A stretch of DNA of 64,000 nt from contig CAWBRU010000005.1 in assembly GCA_963791325.1 (NCBI GenBank), positions 186,001-250,000 on the forward strand. The letters run 5' to 3'. Shown piece by piece: positions 1 through 8,491 of the stretch. The translations under genes and the position numbers were made by a program. Position 1 is the stretch's first letter; each line of letters opens with the position of its first letter. The notes beneath the pieces were generated by a model. That model saw nothing but the letters and a program-made list of their open reading frames with translations. It ran no database searches and had not been told where the DNA came from. Origin of the DNA: JBEVJK01 sp963791325. Its GTDB lineage: Bacteria; Pseudomonadota; Alphaproteobacteria; Rhizobiales; Rhizobiaceae.

Positions 1-1
1 C

Positions 2-697
2 CGCGCCGCCAAGTTCGGCTGGGCACCCTTCGGCGACTCCCTGGAAGGCGACATCGCTCATCTCGACGCCGCGCGCGAGGGTCTCGGCTCCGAAGGCACC
101 CTGCTGATCGACGCCGGGCAGATTTTCGGCGAGGATGTCGACGCCGCCGCCGCAAGGCTCGACGCGATGGAGCGCAATCGGGTGACCTTCTTCGAGGAAC
201 CGTTCCACGGCTCCGCATACCTTGCCTATGCGGGGCTTCGTGAACGCATGAAGACTGTGCGCAGCGCCGGCGGCGAGGCGGCCCACAACCGCCACATGGC
301 CGAGCATCTGATCGATTTCGGCAAGGTCGGTTACATCCAGATCGATTGCGGTCGCATCGGCGGCCTGTGGCCGGCGAGGCAGGTGGCCGACTACGCCGTC
401 AAGCGGGGGGTCACCTACATCAACCACACATTCACCTCGAACCTGGCGCTCAGCGCCTCCATGCAGCCGTTCGCGGGACTCGAAAGCCATCGCATCTGCG
501 AGTTCCCGACCGGCCTCAAGGACCTCGCCGTCGACCTGACGCGCAGCCACATCGTGCCGGACGGCAACGGCGAGATCCACGTGCCGGACGCGCCAGGGCT
601 CGGCATCGATGTCGATCCGGCCGCGCTCACCCGCTACAAGATGGATGTGGAAATCCGCGTCGGCGGGCGCACAATCTTCGCGTCGCCGGCACCCTGA
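2..697 (+). CDS. Enolase-superfamily (mandelate racemase/muconate lactonizing-like) enzyme, 3' part
   Basis: The reading frame is open from the first bases, so the N-terminal capping domain lies outside the window; about 231 C-terminal residues are visible. The barrel domain shows a Lys in KFGWAPFGDS, a metal-ligand Asp in LLIDAGQ, a second acid in FFEEPF, and a probable catalytic His in INHTF. This is the ligand/base pattern of acid-sugar dehydratases and racemases that abstract a proton alpha to a carboxylate. The substrate cannot be told. It ends 10 bases before the ATPase genes of a peptide-type ABC importer and is probably co-transcribed with them, which suggests it processes the imported compound. 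Confidence 0.85.
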   Translation, partial: RAAKFGWAPFGDSLEGDIAHLDAAREGLGSEGTLLIDAGQIFGEDVDAAAARLDAMERNRVTFFEEPFHGSAYLAYAGLRERMKTVRSAGGEAAHNRHMAEHLIDFGKVGYIQIDCGRIGGLWPARQVADYAVKRGVTYINHTFTSNLALSASMQPFAGLESHRICEFPTGLKDLAVDLTRSHIVPDGNGEIHVPDAPGLGIDVDPAALTRYKMDVEIRVGGRTIFASPAP

Positions 698-707
698 GGC
701 GAGAGTG

Positions 708-1730
708 ATGGCCGAGCCGCTCGTCGACGTCCGCAACTTGGCCGTTCGCCTCGTGGCGGGCCAGAGCCGGGTGACGCTCGTCGACGACGTTTCGTTCGCG
801 GTCGCGGCGGGCGAGGTGCTCTGCATCGTCGGCGAGTCAGGCTGCGGCAAGACGGTGACTGCGCGCTCCATCATCGGCCTCAATCGCAGTGACCCGCGCT
901 TCGATCTCGGTGGCCAGATCCTCTTCGGGGGTCGTGACCTGATGCAGCTCGACGAGGCCGGCATGCGCGGGGTCCGCGGCGCCGGCATCGGTATGATCTT
1001 CCAGGATCCGATGACCTCGCTCAACCCGCTGCACCGCATCGGCCGGCAGATTGGCGAAGTGCTGCGAATTCACACCGACCTGTCGCGCCGCGATGTTCGC
1101 GAGCGGGTTCTGGCACTGCTGAGGCAGGTGGGTATTCCCAACCCCGAGACGCGCATCGACGACTATCCGCACCAGTTTTCCGGCGGCATGCGCCAGCGCG
1201 CCATGATCGCCATGGCGCTGGCCTGCTCGCCCTCGCTGCTGATTGCCGACGAGCCGACAACCGCGCTCGACGTGACGACGCAGAAGCAGATCCTCAAGCT
1301 GATCGCGCGGCTGAAGGACGAATACGGCATGGGCCTCATCCTCATCACGCACGACCTGGGCATCGTCGCCGAAGTCGCCGATCGCGTGCTGGTGATGTAT
1401 GCCGGACAATGCGTCGAGACGGGTGCCGTGCGGTCGCTCTTCCGCGCACCGCAGCACCCCTACACCGCCGGCCTGCTGGCCTCAATCCCGGCGGCAAACC
1501 GCAGCCCCACCGCGCGGCTGTCGTCGATCCGCGGCACGCCGCCGCTGCTCGCCAAGGGCCGGCCGACGGGCTGCGCCTTCCGGCCGCGCTGCGACTTTGC
1601 CTTCGACCGCTGCGCACTGCCTCCGCCTCTGGCCGAAAGCGTGGAGCCCGGCTATCTCGACCGCTGCTTTCTGCCGCCCGAAAGCAAGTCGGCATTGCTG
1701 CGGCGCCCGCTCCGGGAGGCGCTGCAATGA
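708..1730 (+). CDS. Oligopeptide/dipeptide-type ABC transporter ATP-binding protein (OppD/DppD-like)
   Basis: A 340-residue cytoplasmic ATPase. Walker A GESGCGKT lies at about residues 42-49, the signature SGGMRQR near 158, Walker B LLIADEPT near 176 and an H-loop ITHDLG further on. The C-terminal Cys-containing extension (TGCAFRPRCDFAFDRC) is the domain typical of peptide/nickel transporter ATPases. I chose the ATG at 708 because a purine-rich GAGGCGAGAG precedes it and the protein then begins as in the family; the frame is open further upstream but overlaps the preceding gene. Its stop overlaps the next start (ATGA). It energises the importer with the following ATPase and the permeases at 4460-6279. 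Confidence 0.93.
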   Translation: MAEPLVDVRNLAVRLVAGQSRVTLVDDVSFAVAAGEVLCIVGESGCGKTVTARSIIGLNRSDPRFDLGGQILFGGRDLMQLDEAGMRGVRGAGIGMIFQDPMTSLNPLHRIGRQIGEVLRIHTDLSRRDVRERVLALLRQVGIPNPETRIDDYPHQFSGGMRQRAMIAMALACSPSLLIADEPTTALDVTTQKQILKLIARLKDEYGMGLILITHDLGIVAEVADRVLVMYAGQCVETGAVRSLFRAPQHPYTAGLLASIPAANRSPTARLSSIRGTPPLLAKGRPTGCAFRPRCDFAFDRCALPPPLAESVEPGYLDRCFLPPESKSALLRRPLREALQ

Positions 1731-2743
1731 ACCAGACGCCGCTGGTGCGCGTCGAGAATTTGCGCAAATACTATCGGGTGCGCAGTTCGTGGTTTGGCGG
1801 CCGGCGCGCGTTTGTGCATGCCGTTGACGACGTCTCGTTCAAGGTTGCGACAGGTGAGACGCTTGGCTTGGTCGGCGAATCCGGCTGCGGCAAGTCGACC
1901 TTGGCGCGCTGCATCGTCCGCCTCGCCGAGCCGAATGGAGGCCGGCTGGAATTTGCCGGTGAAGACATCACGCATCGCTCGATGCGCGGCCTGAAGCCGC
2001 TGCGGCGCGACGTCCAGCTGATTTTCCAAGACCCGTTCGCCAGCCTCAACCCGCGCAAGCGCATCCGCCAGATCCTGGGCGAGGCGTTGAACCTGCGCTA
2101 CGGCAAGGCCAACCGCGCCACCCGAGAAGCAGAAACGGCGGCGTTGCTCAGTCGCGTCGGATTGCCGGTGCAATTCATGGATCGCATGCCGCGCGACCTC
2201 TCCGGCGGCCAGCGCCAGCGCGTCGGCATCGCCCGGGCGTTGGCGGTCCGGCCGAAGCTGATCGTCGCCGACGAGCCGGTCTCCGCCCTCGATGTCTCTG
2301 TGCAGGCTGACATCCTCAATCTGCTGAAGGACCTACAGGCGGAATTCGCGCTGACCGTAGTGTTCATCTCGCATGATCTCGGCGTCATCCGGCACGTCTC
2401 CGATCGCGTCGGCGTGATGTATCTCGGGCGTCTTGTCGAACTGGCGCGGGCCGATGCCTTCTACGAGGCGCCGCGGCATCCCTATTCGGAGGCATTGCTT
2501 TCCGCGATCCCGACGCCCGATCCCGACGCCCGCCTGACCCGCCGGGACATCGTGCTCGAGGGTGACGTGCCCAATCCGCTGGCGCCGCCATCCGGCTGCC
2601 GCTTCCACACGCGCTGCCCATATGCGCGCGACATATGCAGCACGCTCGAGCCACAGCTTGCGGCGGCAGGCGAGGGACGGCTCGTCGCCTGCCATTTCCC
2701 CCTCGGCCCGGCATCGCCGGAACCACAATCGATATCGCAATGA
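1727..2743 (+). CDS. Oligopeptide/dipeptide-type ABC transporter ATP-binding protein (OppF/DppF-like)
   Basis: A 338-residue partner of the upstream ATPase. Walker A GESGCGKS is near residue 50, the signature LSGGQRQR near 158 and Walker B LIVADEPV near 178. The C-terminal SGCRFHTRCPYARDIC segment is the peptide-transporter extension. The ATG overlaps the preceding stop, so the two ATPases are translationally coupled and expected to form the heterodimeric motor. Family context (Opp/Dpp) suggests peptides, but many rhizobial members import other solutes such as opines or sugars; the adjacent enolase-superfamily gene makes an acid-sugar-like or amino-acid-derived substrate possible. Confidence 0.93.
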   Translation: MNQTPLVRVENLRKYYRVRSSWFGGRRAFVHAVDDVSFKVATGETLGLVGESGCGKSTLARCIVRLAEPNGGRLEFAGEDITHRSMRGLKPLRRDVQLIFQDPFASLNPRKRIRQILGEALNLRYGKANRATREAETAALLSRVGLPVQFMDRMPRDLSGGQRQRVGIARALAVRPKLIVADEPVSALDVSVQADILNLLKDLQAEFALTVVFISHDLGVIRHVSDRVGVMYLGRLVELARADAFYEAPRHPYSEALLSAIPTPDPDARLTRRDIVLEGDVPNPLAPPSGCRFHTRCPYARDICSTLEPQLAAAGEGRLVACHFPLGPASPEPQSISQ

Positions 2744-2785
2744 ACGGGGTCTTCTCGCTTGACGGTTCGTCGGCAGTGTCACAAA

Positions 2786-2804
2786 TACGGTATACTGAAT
2801 ACTA
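2786..2804. promoter_or_regulatory. Candidate operator/-10 region before the binding-protein gene
   Basis: The 85-base gap between the second ATPase and the binding protein contains a palindromic GTATAC (2790-2795) inside the wider inverted repeat GTAT-N5-ATAC (2790-2802). A -10-like TATACT at 2791-2796 overlaps it. GTATAC-centred palindromes are common operators of GntR/FCD regulators; that assignment is inference, and no regulator for this cassette is in view. A strong GGAGG at 2820-2824 belongs to the next gene. Confidence 0.35.
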
Positions 2805-2828
2805 AAAACTGAGAGCACGGAGGGTGCA

Positions 2829-4391
2829 ATGGAAAAACAGACTGGAATGCAGGGCGCCGCAATAATGAATCGGGCGCAGTTCCTGCGGCTATTCGGCACC
2901 GTTGCCGCCATGTCGGCGGTTTCGGGTAGCTTTGGCATGGTCACGCGAGCGCTTGCGGCCGAAGGCGGCGACCTGGTCGTCGGCATATCGAGCGACATCA
3001 AGACGGTGGATCCGCAGATGTCGCCACTCGACGTCTTCCGCCACACCATCCGCTCGACGGTCTTCGAGGCGCTGGTTTTCGTCAATCCGGCGACGCTCAA
3101 GGCCGATCCCATGCTGGCAGCATCATGGGAGACGTCGGCCGACGGGCTGACCTGGACGTTCAAGCTGAAGCCGGGTGTCACCTGGCATGACGGCTCGCCC
3201 TTCAAGGCGGCCGACGTGGTCTACTCGATCAAGCGCGTGCAGGATCCCAAGGTCGGCAGCCCTTTCTCGCCGCAGCTGGTCGCAGTCACCAAGGCCGAGG
3301 CGCCGGACGACGGCACGGTGGTGCTGACGCTGGCCAACACCGTTCCCGGCCTGCTCTCAAACCTGGCCGTGATCCAGATCGTTAACGAGGCGACGATCGG
3401 CACGATCACCACCGCACCGGTCGGCACCGGCCCGTTCAAATTCGCCAACTGGGCGCCGGGCGACCACATCCGGGTCGAGCACTATGAAGGGCACCGCGAG
3501 CCGGCTAAGCTCGGCGCCATCGAGTGGCGCATCGTTCCCGACTCGCAGGCCCGTCTTGCCGGCCTGCAGGACGGCACGTTGCAGATGGTGGCGCTGGTCG
3601 AAGGCAAGGACGTGGTCCAGGCCCAGTCTTTCGGCGGCATCGAGGTGATCCAGACCAAGCCCTACGTGCTCTACGAGAACTTCAACATCAACACCAAGCG
3701 CGCGCCCTTCGACGACAAGCGCGTGCGCCAGGCGCTGGCCTACGCGTTCGACCGGGAATCGTACACCAAGACGATCTGGTTCGGCTTCGCCCGGCCGACC
3801 ATCAATCCGGTGCCGCCGGAAATGGCGACCTACCTGCCCGACTCGGCCGGCCAGTACCCATTCGATCTCGACAAGGCGGCAGCGCTGCTGGCCGAGGCTG
3901 GCTTCACCAAGGACAAGCCGCTGAAGATGGAGATCCTGACGCCGGCGGGTTTCGATTCGCTGAAGTCGATGGCGCTTTTGCTGCAGGACAACCTCAACCG
4001 CATCGGCCACAACGTCACCATCGGCGAGCTCGAAGTGACCGTGTGGATCGACCGGATCCTGACCAAGCCGGATTACGACCTGACCACCAACAACTACAAC
4101 ACCGGTCCGGAAGATCCTGCCAGCATGTTCAACTCGCCGAACCTTGCTCCTGCGGCGAATGTGAGCCTGTGGAATCCTCCAGGCTACGCCGATCTGGTCG
4201 CCAAGGCGGCGGCCGAGATCGACCCGACAAAGCAGGTCGAGCTCTACCAGGAGCTGCAGAAACTCCTGCTGGAAGAGATGCCGCAGCTGACTGTCGATCA
4301 CCTGCCGCTGTTCTTCCTAGGCAACGAGGCCGCCAAGGCGCTGGTTATCGGCCCGAGCGGCATCGACGACTACCGGCAGATCGCGCTTTAA
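2829..4391 (+). CDS. ABC transporter substrate-binding protein, family 5 (DppA/OppA-like)
   Basis: A 520-residue periplasmic binding protein. The N-terminus has a signal segment (RLFGTVAAMSAVSGSFGMV, ending near ALAAEG). The mature part begins GGDLVVGISSDIKTVDPQ, followed by the family 5 stretch with WTFKLKPGVTWHDGSPF and, later, EAGF and PDSQARLAGLQDG. The ATG at 2829 is preceded by GGAGGGTGCA, a good ribosome site; an in-frame ATG at 2865 is an alternative that would place the hydrophobic stretch closer to the start. It delivers the solute to the permeases encoded downstream. The order ATPases - binding protein - permeases is less usual than binding protein first. Confidence 0.93.
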   Translation: MEKQTGMQGAAIMNRAQFLRLFGTVAAMSAVSGSFGMVTRALAAEGGDLVVGISSDIKTVDPQMSPLDVFRHTIRSTVFEALVFVNPATLKADPMLAASWETSADGLTWTFKLKPGVTWHDGSPFKAADVVYSIKRVQDPKVGSPFSPQLVAVTKAEAPDDGTVVLTLANTVPGLLSNLAVIQIVNEATIGTITTAPVGTGPFKFANWAPGDHIRVEHYEGHREPAKLGAIEWRIVPDSQARLAGLQDGTLQMVALVEGKDVVQAQSFGGIEVIQTKPYVLYENFNINTKRAPFDDKRVRQALAYAFDRESYTKTIWFGFARPTINPVPPEMATYLPDSAGQYPFDLDKAAALLAEAGFTKDKPLKMEILTPAGFDSLKSMALLLQDNLNRIGHNVTIGELEVTVWIDRILTKPDYDLTTNNYNTGPEDPASMFNSPNLAPAANVSLWNPPGYADLVAKAAAEIDPTKQVELYQELQKLLLEEMPQLTVDHLPLFFLGNEAAKALVIGPSGIDDYRQIAL

Positions 4392-4418
4392 GCCCGCGTC
4401 CGCTCGAAATAGGCTCGT

Positions 4419-4445
4419 GCGGCGGCCCAGTGGGCCGCCGCAGTT
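4419..4445 (+). promoter_or_regulatory. Strong stem-loop between binding-protein and permease genes
   Basis: GCGGCGGCCC and GGGCCGCCGC form a perfect 10-bp stem with a 3-base loop, followed by AGTTTTG. It lies in the 68-base gap after the binding-protein stop and just before the permease start. Such hairpins commonly end or protect part of the message so that binding protein exceeds permease; the short T run suggests partial termination. Confidence 0.6.
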
Positions 4446-4459
4446 TTGATTGGAAACGG

Positions 4460-5404
4460 ATGGCCGTCTACCTTCTCGGACGCGTGCTCGGCGGGCTGAT
4501 CACCTTGTTCTGCGTCAGCGCGCTGGCCTTTTTTGCCACGGCGCTGGCGCCGGGCAATCCGGCCGCTGTGCTGCTGGGCAACCTCGCTACGCCCGAGCGC
4601 ATCGCTGCCGTCACAGCGGAGATGGGCTTGGACAAGCCTATCCCGCTGCGTTACGCGATATGGCTCCGGCAGGTCGTCACCGGCAATCTCGGGACCTCGA
4701 ATCTGAGCTTCAAGCCGGTCAACGACCTGCTGGTGGCCGCGCTGCCGCCGACGCTCGAGCTGGCCTGCCTAAGCCTCCTGCTTTCCGTGGTGGTGGCGAT
4801 CCCCGTTGGCCTGCTGCTTGCGCAGAAGCGCAATCGCTGGTGGGCCCGGCCTGCCTCCGGCCTGGTCACGCTGGGCATCTCCGTGCCGGGTTTCTGGGTC
4901 GGCCTGCTGCTGATCGTGGTGTTCTCCGTCACCTTCAAGCTGCTGCCCTCGGGCGGCTACGTGCCGATGTCGCGCAGCCTTTGGGGCAATTTGCGGGGAA
5001 TGATCCTGCCGACGGTTACACTCGCCATCTACCTGATCCCGTCGCTGGTTCGTTTCGTGCGTGTCACCGCGGTGAACGTGCTCAAGGAGGACTACATCGA
5101 CACGGCGCGCGCCAAGGGCGTCGGCAGCACGCGCATCCTGCTCGAGCACGTCGCACCCAATACGCTCATCACCACGATCACCTATATCGGCTTGCAGCTT
5201 GGCGTGCTGATCTCCGGCGCGATCGTGGTCGAACTGATTTTCTCGATACCGGGGCTCGGTCGCCTCGGCATGAACGCGGTGCTCAACCGCGACTATCCGG
5301 TGATCCAGGGCGTCGTGCTGCTCGCCGCCACCGGTTATGTCATGGTCAACCTGGCCATCGACCTTGCCTATTCGGTCATCGACCCACGGGTGCGTACGCG
5401 ATGA
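4460..5404 (+). CDS. ABC transporter permease (DppB/OppB-like)
   Basis: A 314-residue inner-membrane permease. It starts MAVYLLGRVLGGLITLFCVSALA, the usual first transmembrane helix, with a periplasmic region after it, then further helices (CLSLLLSVVVAIPVGLLL; VTLGISVPGFWVGLLLIVV). The cytoplasmic loop that contacts the ATPase reads YIDTARAKGVGSTRILLEH. The ATG at 4460 follows GGAAACGG; longer upstream readings run into the binding-protein gene and are not real. The stop overlaps the ATG of the second permease (ATGA at 5401). Confidence 0.92.
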   Translation: MAVYLLGRVLGGLITLFCVSALAFFATALAPGNPAAVLLGNLATPERIAAVTAEMGLDKPIPLRYAIWLRQVVTGNLGTSNLSFKPVNDLLVAALPPTLELACLSLLLSVVVAIPVGLLLAQKRNRWWARPASGLVTLGISVPGFWVGLLLIVVFSVTFKLLPSGGYVPMSRSLWGNLRGMILPTVTLAIYLIPSLVRFVRVTAVNVLKEDYIDTARAKGVGSTRILLEHVAPNTLITTITYIGLQLGVLISGAIVVELIFSIPGLGRLGMNAVLNRDYPVIQGVVLLAATGYVMVNLAIDLAYSVIDPRVRTR

Positions 5405-6279
5405 GCGAGGTGCAGATCGGCCACGATGGCGAATCTGCGGGCGCTGCGCCGGGCAGGCCGTGCGGCGTCGTGGCGTATCTCGTTCGGCGCTCGCCGGTTG
5501 CCGTGGGCCTCGTCGCGATTTTCGTTCTGGCCGCGATCTTCGGCCCCTGGATCGCACCGCACTCCATGACGGACACCAGCCTTTCCCAGGCATTGCAGAC
5601 GCCGAGCGCAACCTACTGGCTGGGCACCGACCCGCTGGGGCGCGATGTCCTGAGCCGCCTGCTGGGCTCTGCCCGCGTCGCGGCGCAGGCCTTCGTCATC
5701 GTGGTCATCATCGGCGGCGTGCTCGGCACGCTGCTCGGACTAGTCGCCGGCGGGCTCGGCGGGCTGTTCGACCTTGTCATCTCGCGCGTCATTGAAATCC
5801 TGCAGGGCTTTCCGACCGTGCTTGTGGCGATCGTCATCGTGGCGCTGCTCAATCCCTCGCTCACCAACGCGATGGTCGCCGTCGGGCTTGCCGCGGTGCC
5901 GGACTTCGCGCGGGTGTCGCGCGGCGTCGCCATCCAGCTGCGCGACCGCGAGTTCATCGAGGCGGCGCGTGGCATCGGCATGAGCGAGATGCGCATCCTG
6001 CTCAAGGAGGTGCTGCCCAACATGGTCGGCCCGCTGATCATCATCGCCAGCTTCGACGGCGCGCAGGCGATCATGTGGGAGGCGGCGCTGTCGTTCCTCG
6101 GCCTCGGCGTGCAACCGCCGGCGCCATCCTTCGGGTCGATGCTGCGCGACGCGCAGAACTACCTCGCCATCCAGCCTTCGCTGGCAATAACGGTCGGCCT
6201 CGCCGTATCGGCGATCGTGCTCGGCCTCAACCTGCTCGGTGATAGCCTCAGCGATTACTACGACAACAACGACGGGTAG
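5401..6279 (+). CDS. ABC transporter permease (DppC/OppC-like)
   Basis: A 292-residue partner permease. It has a hydrophilic N-terminus, a first membrane helix (VAVGLVAIFVLAAIFGPWIA) and the family hallmark YWLGTDPLGRDVLSRLL near residue 78. Helices follow, with the ATPase-contact loop EFIEAARGIGMSEMRILLKEVLPN and the motif WEAALSFLGLGVQPPAPSFGSML. It is translationally coupled to the preceding permease and closes cassette A. Confidence 0.92.
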   Translation: MSEVQIGHDGESAGAAPGRPCGVVAYLVRRSPVAVGLVAIFVLAAIFGPWIAPHSMTDTSLSQALQTPSATYWLGTDPLGRDVLSRLLGSARVAAQAFVIVVIIGGVLGTLLGLVAGGLGGLFDLVISRVIEILQGFPTVLVAIVIVALLNPSLTNAMVAVGLAAVPDFARVSRGVAIQLRDREFIEAARGIGMSEMRILLKEVLPNMVGPLIIIASFDGAQAIMWEAALSFLGLGVQPPAPSFGSMLRDAQNYLAIQPSLAITVGLAVSAIVLGLNLLGDSLSDYYDNNDG

Positions 6280-6285
6280 CGCTGA

Positions 6286-6520
6286 TCAGCCAACCAGCGC
6301 TTCAGGTCCCACGCCACAGACCAGCGCACAGACATTGCGCTCAGACCCGAATTTCAGCTTGCCGGTCCGCAGCGCCGCGACCGCGGCTGCGCCACTGAGA
6401 TCGGCGGCGAGGCCAAGCTCGAACCACAGCCGGCGCGAGGCATCGCGCATCTCGTCGTCGTCGACCAGCACAATGTAGTCGATGGCGTGGCGGGACAGTT
6501 CCCTTGGAACAGCCCCGTCC
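6286..6520 (-). pseudogene. Truncated remnant of a threonine/serine dehydratase-like PLP enzyme (C-terminus only)
   Basis: About 75 residues read on the minus strand as RHAIDYIVLVDDDEMRDASR, then RLWFELGLAADLSGAAAVAA and a closing VCALVCG. This matches the C-terminal segment of threonine dehydratase-type enzymes (the -GLAvEpsGAAaLAAL- region). No N-terminal PLP-lysine domain exists upstream; instead the sequence meets the end of an unrelated ABC permease at about 6524. I read it as a gene end left after a recombination that brought in cassette B. The family assignment rests on this short motif region. Confidence 0.55.
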
Positions 6521-6523
6521 GTC

Positions 6524-7210
6524 TCAAGCCTTGGCCTTGTTATCCTGCGCCACCCGGCCTCTTCGCGTATAGTCCTCTAGCGAGCGCACTGCCAAGCCGG
6601 ATGGATAGCACACGGCAAAGTAGAGTATCGCCGTTACCGTGTAGATGGTGAAGTACTGGAAGTTTCGTGCGGCTATGATCTGCCCGCTGAACATGAGTTC
6701 CTGGACCGTGACGACGGAGGCCAGGGAGGTGTCCTTGAAGAGAGAGATCAGATAGTTTCCAAGCGTCGGTAGGACCACCCGTGTGGCCTGCGGCAGGATA
6801 ACCTTGCGGAACGCCAGCCAGCGTGAAAGCCCAAGGCTCAAGGCGGCCTCGGACTGTCCCTTCTGGATCGACTGGATGCCGCCCCGGAACACTTCGCTGA
6901 GATATGCCGAATAATGGAGCGACAGCCCGGTGATCGCAGCGGTGAGCGGGTCGAGCTTGATGCCCGCGCTTGGTAAGACGTAGTAGATGTAGATCAACTG
7001 CAGGATCAGCGGCGTCGCCCGCATGAACTCGACGAACACGTTTGCGGGCCATCGAACGAGGCGCACCTGCGACAATCGCCCCAGCGCCAGGGGGATCGCC
7101 AGCGCCGTCGCGAGGACCATTGTGACCAGTGTCAGGAATATCGTGAGGCCGAGGCCCTTGAGAAACACCTGCCAGTACTGACCGACGACGTCGAAATCGA
7201 GAAGGTTCAT
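6524..7210 (-). CDS. Amino-acid-type ABC transporter permease (His/Glu/Gln/Arg/opine family)
   Basis: A 228-residue inner-membrane protein starting MNLLDFDVVGQYWQVFLKGL, with helices (LTIFLTLVTMVLATALAIPLA) and the family motif FVEFMRATPLILQLIYIYYV. The conserved loop YLSEVFRGGIQSIQKGQSEA and GLSRWLAFRKVILPQA touch the ATPase. I chose the ATG at 7210, preceded by AGAGG about 9 bases upstream, over an in-frame start 12 codons earlier. It pairs with the binding-protein gene at 7441-8304. No second permease and no ATPase of this class is found in the window. Confidence 0.88.
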   Translation of the reverse strand: MNLLDFDVVGQYWQVFLKGLGLTIFLTLVTMVLATALAIPLALGRLSQVRLVRWPANVFVEFMRATPLILQLIYIYYVLPSAGIKLDPLTAAITGLSLHYSAYLSEVFRGGIQSIQKGQSEAALSLGLSRWLAFRKVILPQATRVVLPTLGNYLISLFKDTSLASVVTVQELMFSGQIIAARNFQYFTIYTVTAILYFAVCYPSGLAVRSLEDYTRRGRVAQDNKAKA

Positions 7211-7225
7211 GGACGATGCCTCTGA

Positions 7226-7257
7226 CCCTCTCCCAGCAGGGCCCATCAGGGAGAGGG
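7226..7257 (-). promoter_or_regulatory. Stem-loop between binding-protein and permease genes of cassette B
   Basis: CCCTCTCCC (7226-7234) and GGGAGAGGG (7249-7257) form a 9-bp stem directly before the permease ribosome site on the minus strand. Its place, after the binding-protein gene and before the permease, mirrors the hairpin at 4419-4445. The remaining 180 bases to 7440 hold no gene I can see. Confidence 0.55.
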
Positions 7258-7440
7258 TGATCGTCTAGGAGTGTGTCCGAGAAATCGTGGCTGCCGATCC
7301 TCGGAGCAATCTAATTCCGCTAAGCTCATCATTTGGCGTCGACATTTCCGGCTTGGCCATCAAAGAGACCTCCAATGAGAATTCCATTCTCGCAGACGCG
7401 GCAAATTCCGACTAAATGGACAGGCTCCTAGGCGGCGTGT

Positions 7441-8304
7441 TCAGTTCAGCGGGAAGAAGAACAGGTTCGCGTCCGAGAAACCATATTTCTTTAGCAGGGC
7501 AGAGACATTGCCATTGCCGCGAACTTCCGACAGGCCCTGGCTGATCGCCGAGCGAAGCGAGCAGTCTTCCTTGCGCAGGCCGGACCGGACATAGCCGTAG
7601 CCGTAGGTAAAGATCAGTTCGTCCGGAACTTTCACACCTTTCAGCAACTCCATCGGCGACTCTTTGTTGGCCGCCAGGAACAAATTGATCTTGGTGTCGT
7701 CATCGACGATCGCGCTGACGCGGCCGGTCGCCACCGCGCTGAACTGATCGGCGTCCGTCTGGAACGGGATGACGTCGGCGCCGACCTTGCGCAGATATTC
7801 GTCCGCTGCGGAGCCGGCGATCGCCCCAATCTGCTTGCCCTTTAGATCGTCGTAGGACTTGATCCCGTCGGGGTTGCCCGTCTTCACCAGGATTCCTGGG
7901 CCATACCAATAGGCCGGGCCGGTAAACGAGATCACCTTCTTGCGATCCGGCGTGATGTGGAGGGCGGCAACCATGTCAATACGATTGGCGAGCAGCGCCG
8001 GGATCAGCTGGCCGAACGGCATCACCTCATACTTGATCTTGTCGATGCCCGCCCATTTGATTGCCGCTTCGTCGATCTCGACCTCAAGCCCTTCGGCCTT
8101 CTGGGTCTCGGGATTGAGCGACGTGAATGGCGGTGACGGCGAAATGCCGACCGTGATCCCTTCGGTCTTGGCCTTCTCGTAGGATGCATCGCCGCAATTC
8201 TCGAAAAGCGGCGACGCCTCATTCTGGAATTCCTGGGCGGTGGCGAAACTGGCGCCAAACCCCATCAGCAGCGCAGCAGCTGCGGCGGTCACTCTCATTT
8301 GCAT
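7441..8304 (-). CDS. Amino-acid-type ABC transporter substrate-binding protein (family 3)
   Basis: A 287-residue periplasmic protein. The signal peptide MRVTAAAAALLMGFGASFATA is cleaved before QEFQNEAS. The family 3 fold is shown by ITVGISPSPPFTSLNPETQ, then MPFGQLIPALLANRIDMVAA, the ligand stretch LHITPDRKKVISFTGPAYWY, and DDLKGKQIGAIAGSAADEYL. The closing GNGNVSALLKKYGF is typical. Two Cys (ENCGDA and KEDCSL) could form a disulfide. Starts at 8304 or 8298 are both possible; AAGGGAAC precedes 8304. Similar proteins bind polar amino acids or ectoine; the ligand here is unknown. It faces the enzyme genes at 8492-10407. Confidence 0.9.
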   Translation of the reverse strand: MQMRVTAAAAALLMGFGASFATAQEFQNEASPLFENCGDASYEKAKTEGITVGISPSPPFTSLNPETQKAEGLEVEIDEAAIKWAGIDKIKYEVMPFGQLIPALLANRIDMVAALHITPDRKKVISFTGPAYWYGPGILVKTGNPDGIKSYDDLKGKQIGAIAGSAADEYLRKVGADVIPFQTDADQFSAVATGRVSAIVDDDTKINLFLAANKESPMELLKGVKVPDELIFTYGYGYVRSGLRKEDCSLRSAISQGLSEVRGNGNVSALLKKYGFSDANLFFFPLN

Positions 8305-8387
8305 GTTCCCTTGTCCTTGCCTCGTTCAGCACACTTCGCCGAAAGCAACTTGAAGCTTGAAGTGCATCGTTCCAGCCGCTAGCTTGC

Positions 8388-8402
8388 ATTGGCCTGACCA
8401 AT
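8388..8402. promoter_or_regulatory. Candidate GntR/FCD operator in the divergent promoter region
   Basis: ATTGGCCTGACCAAT is a 15-base near-palindrome in the 187-base gap between the divergent binding-protein and racemase-like genes. It differs at one position from the ATTGGTNNNACCAAT pattern known for PdhR/LldR-type regulators. The nearby FCD regulator (10505-11290) is the natural candidate ligand; binding is inference. Confidence 0.6.
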
Positions 8403-8491
8403 TCAGCAGATAGTTTGAGGGTCCGCAAGAAGATTGTTGGCTCGTTTTGAGGCGGTCGGACGGCTTTTCAGGGGGAGTTGCGACGGATTCC

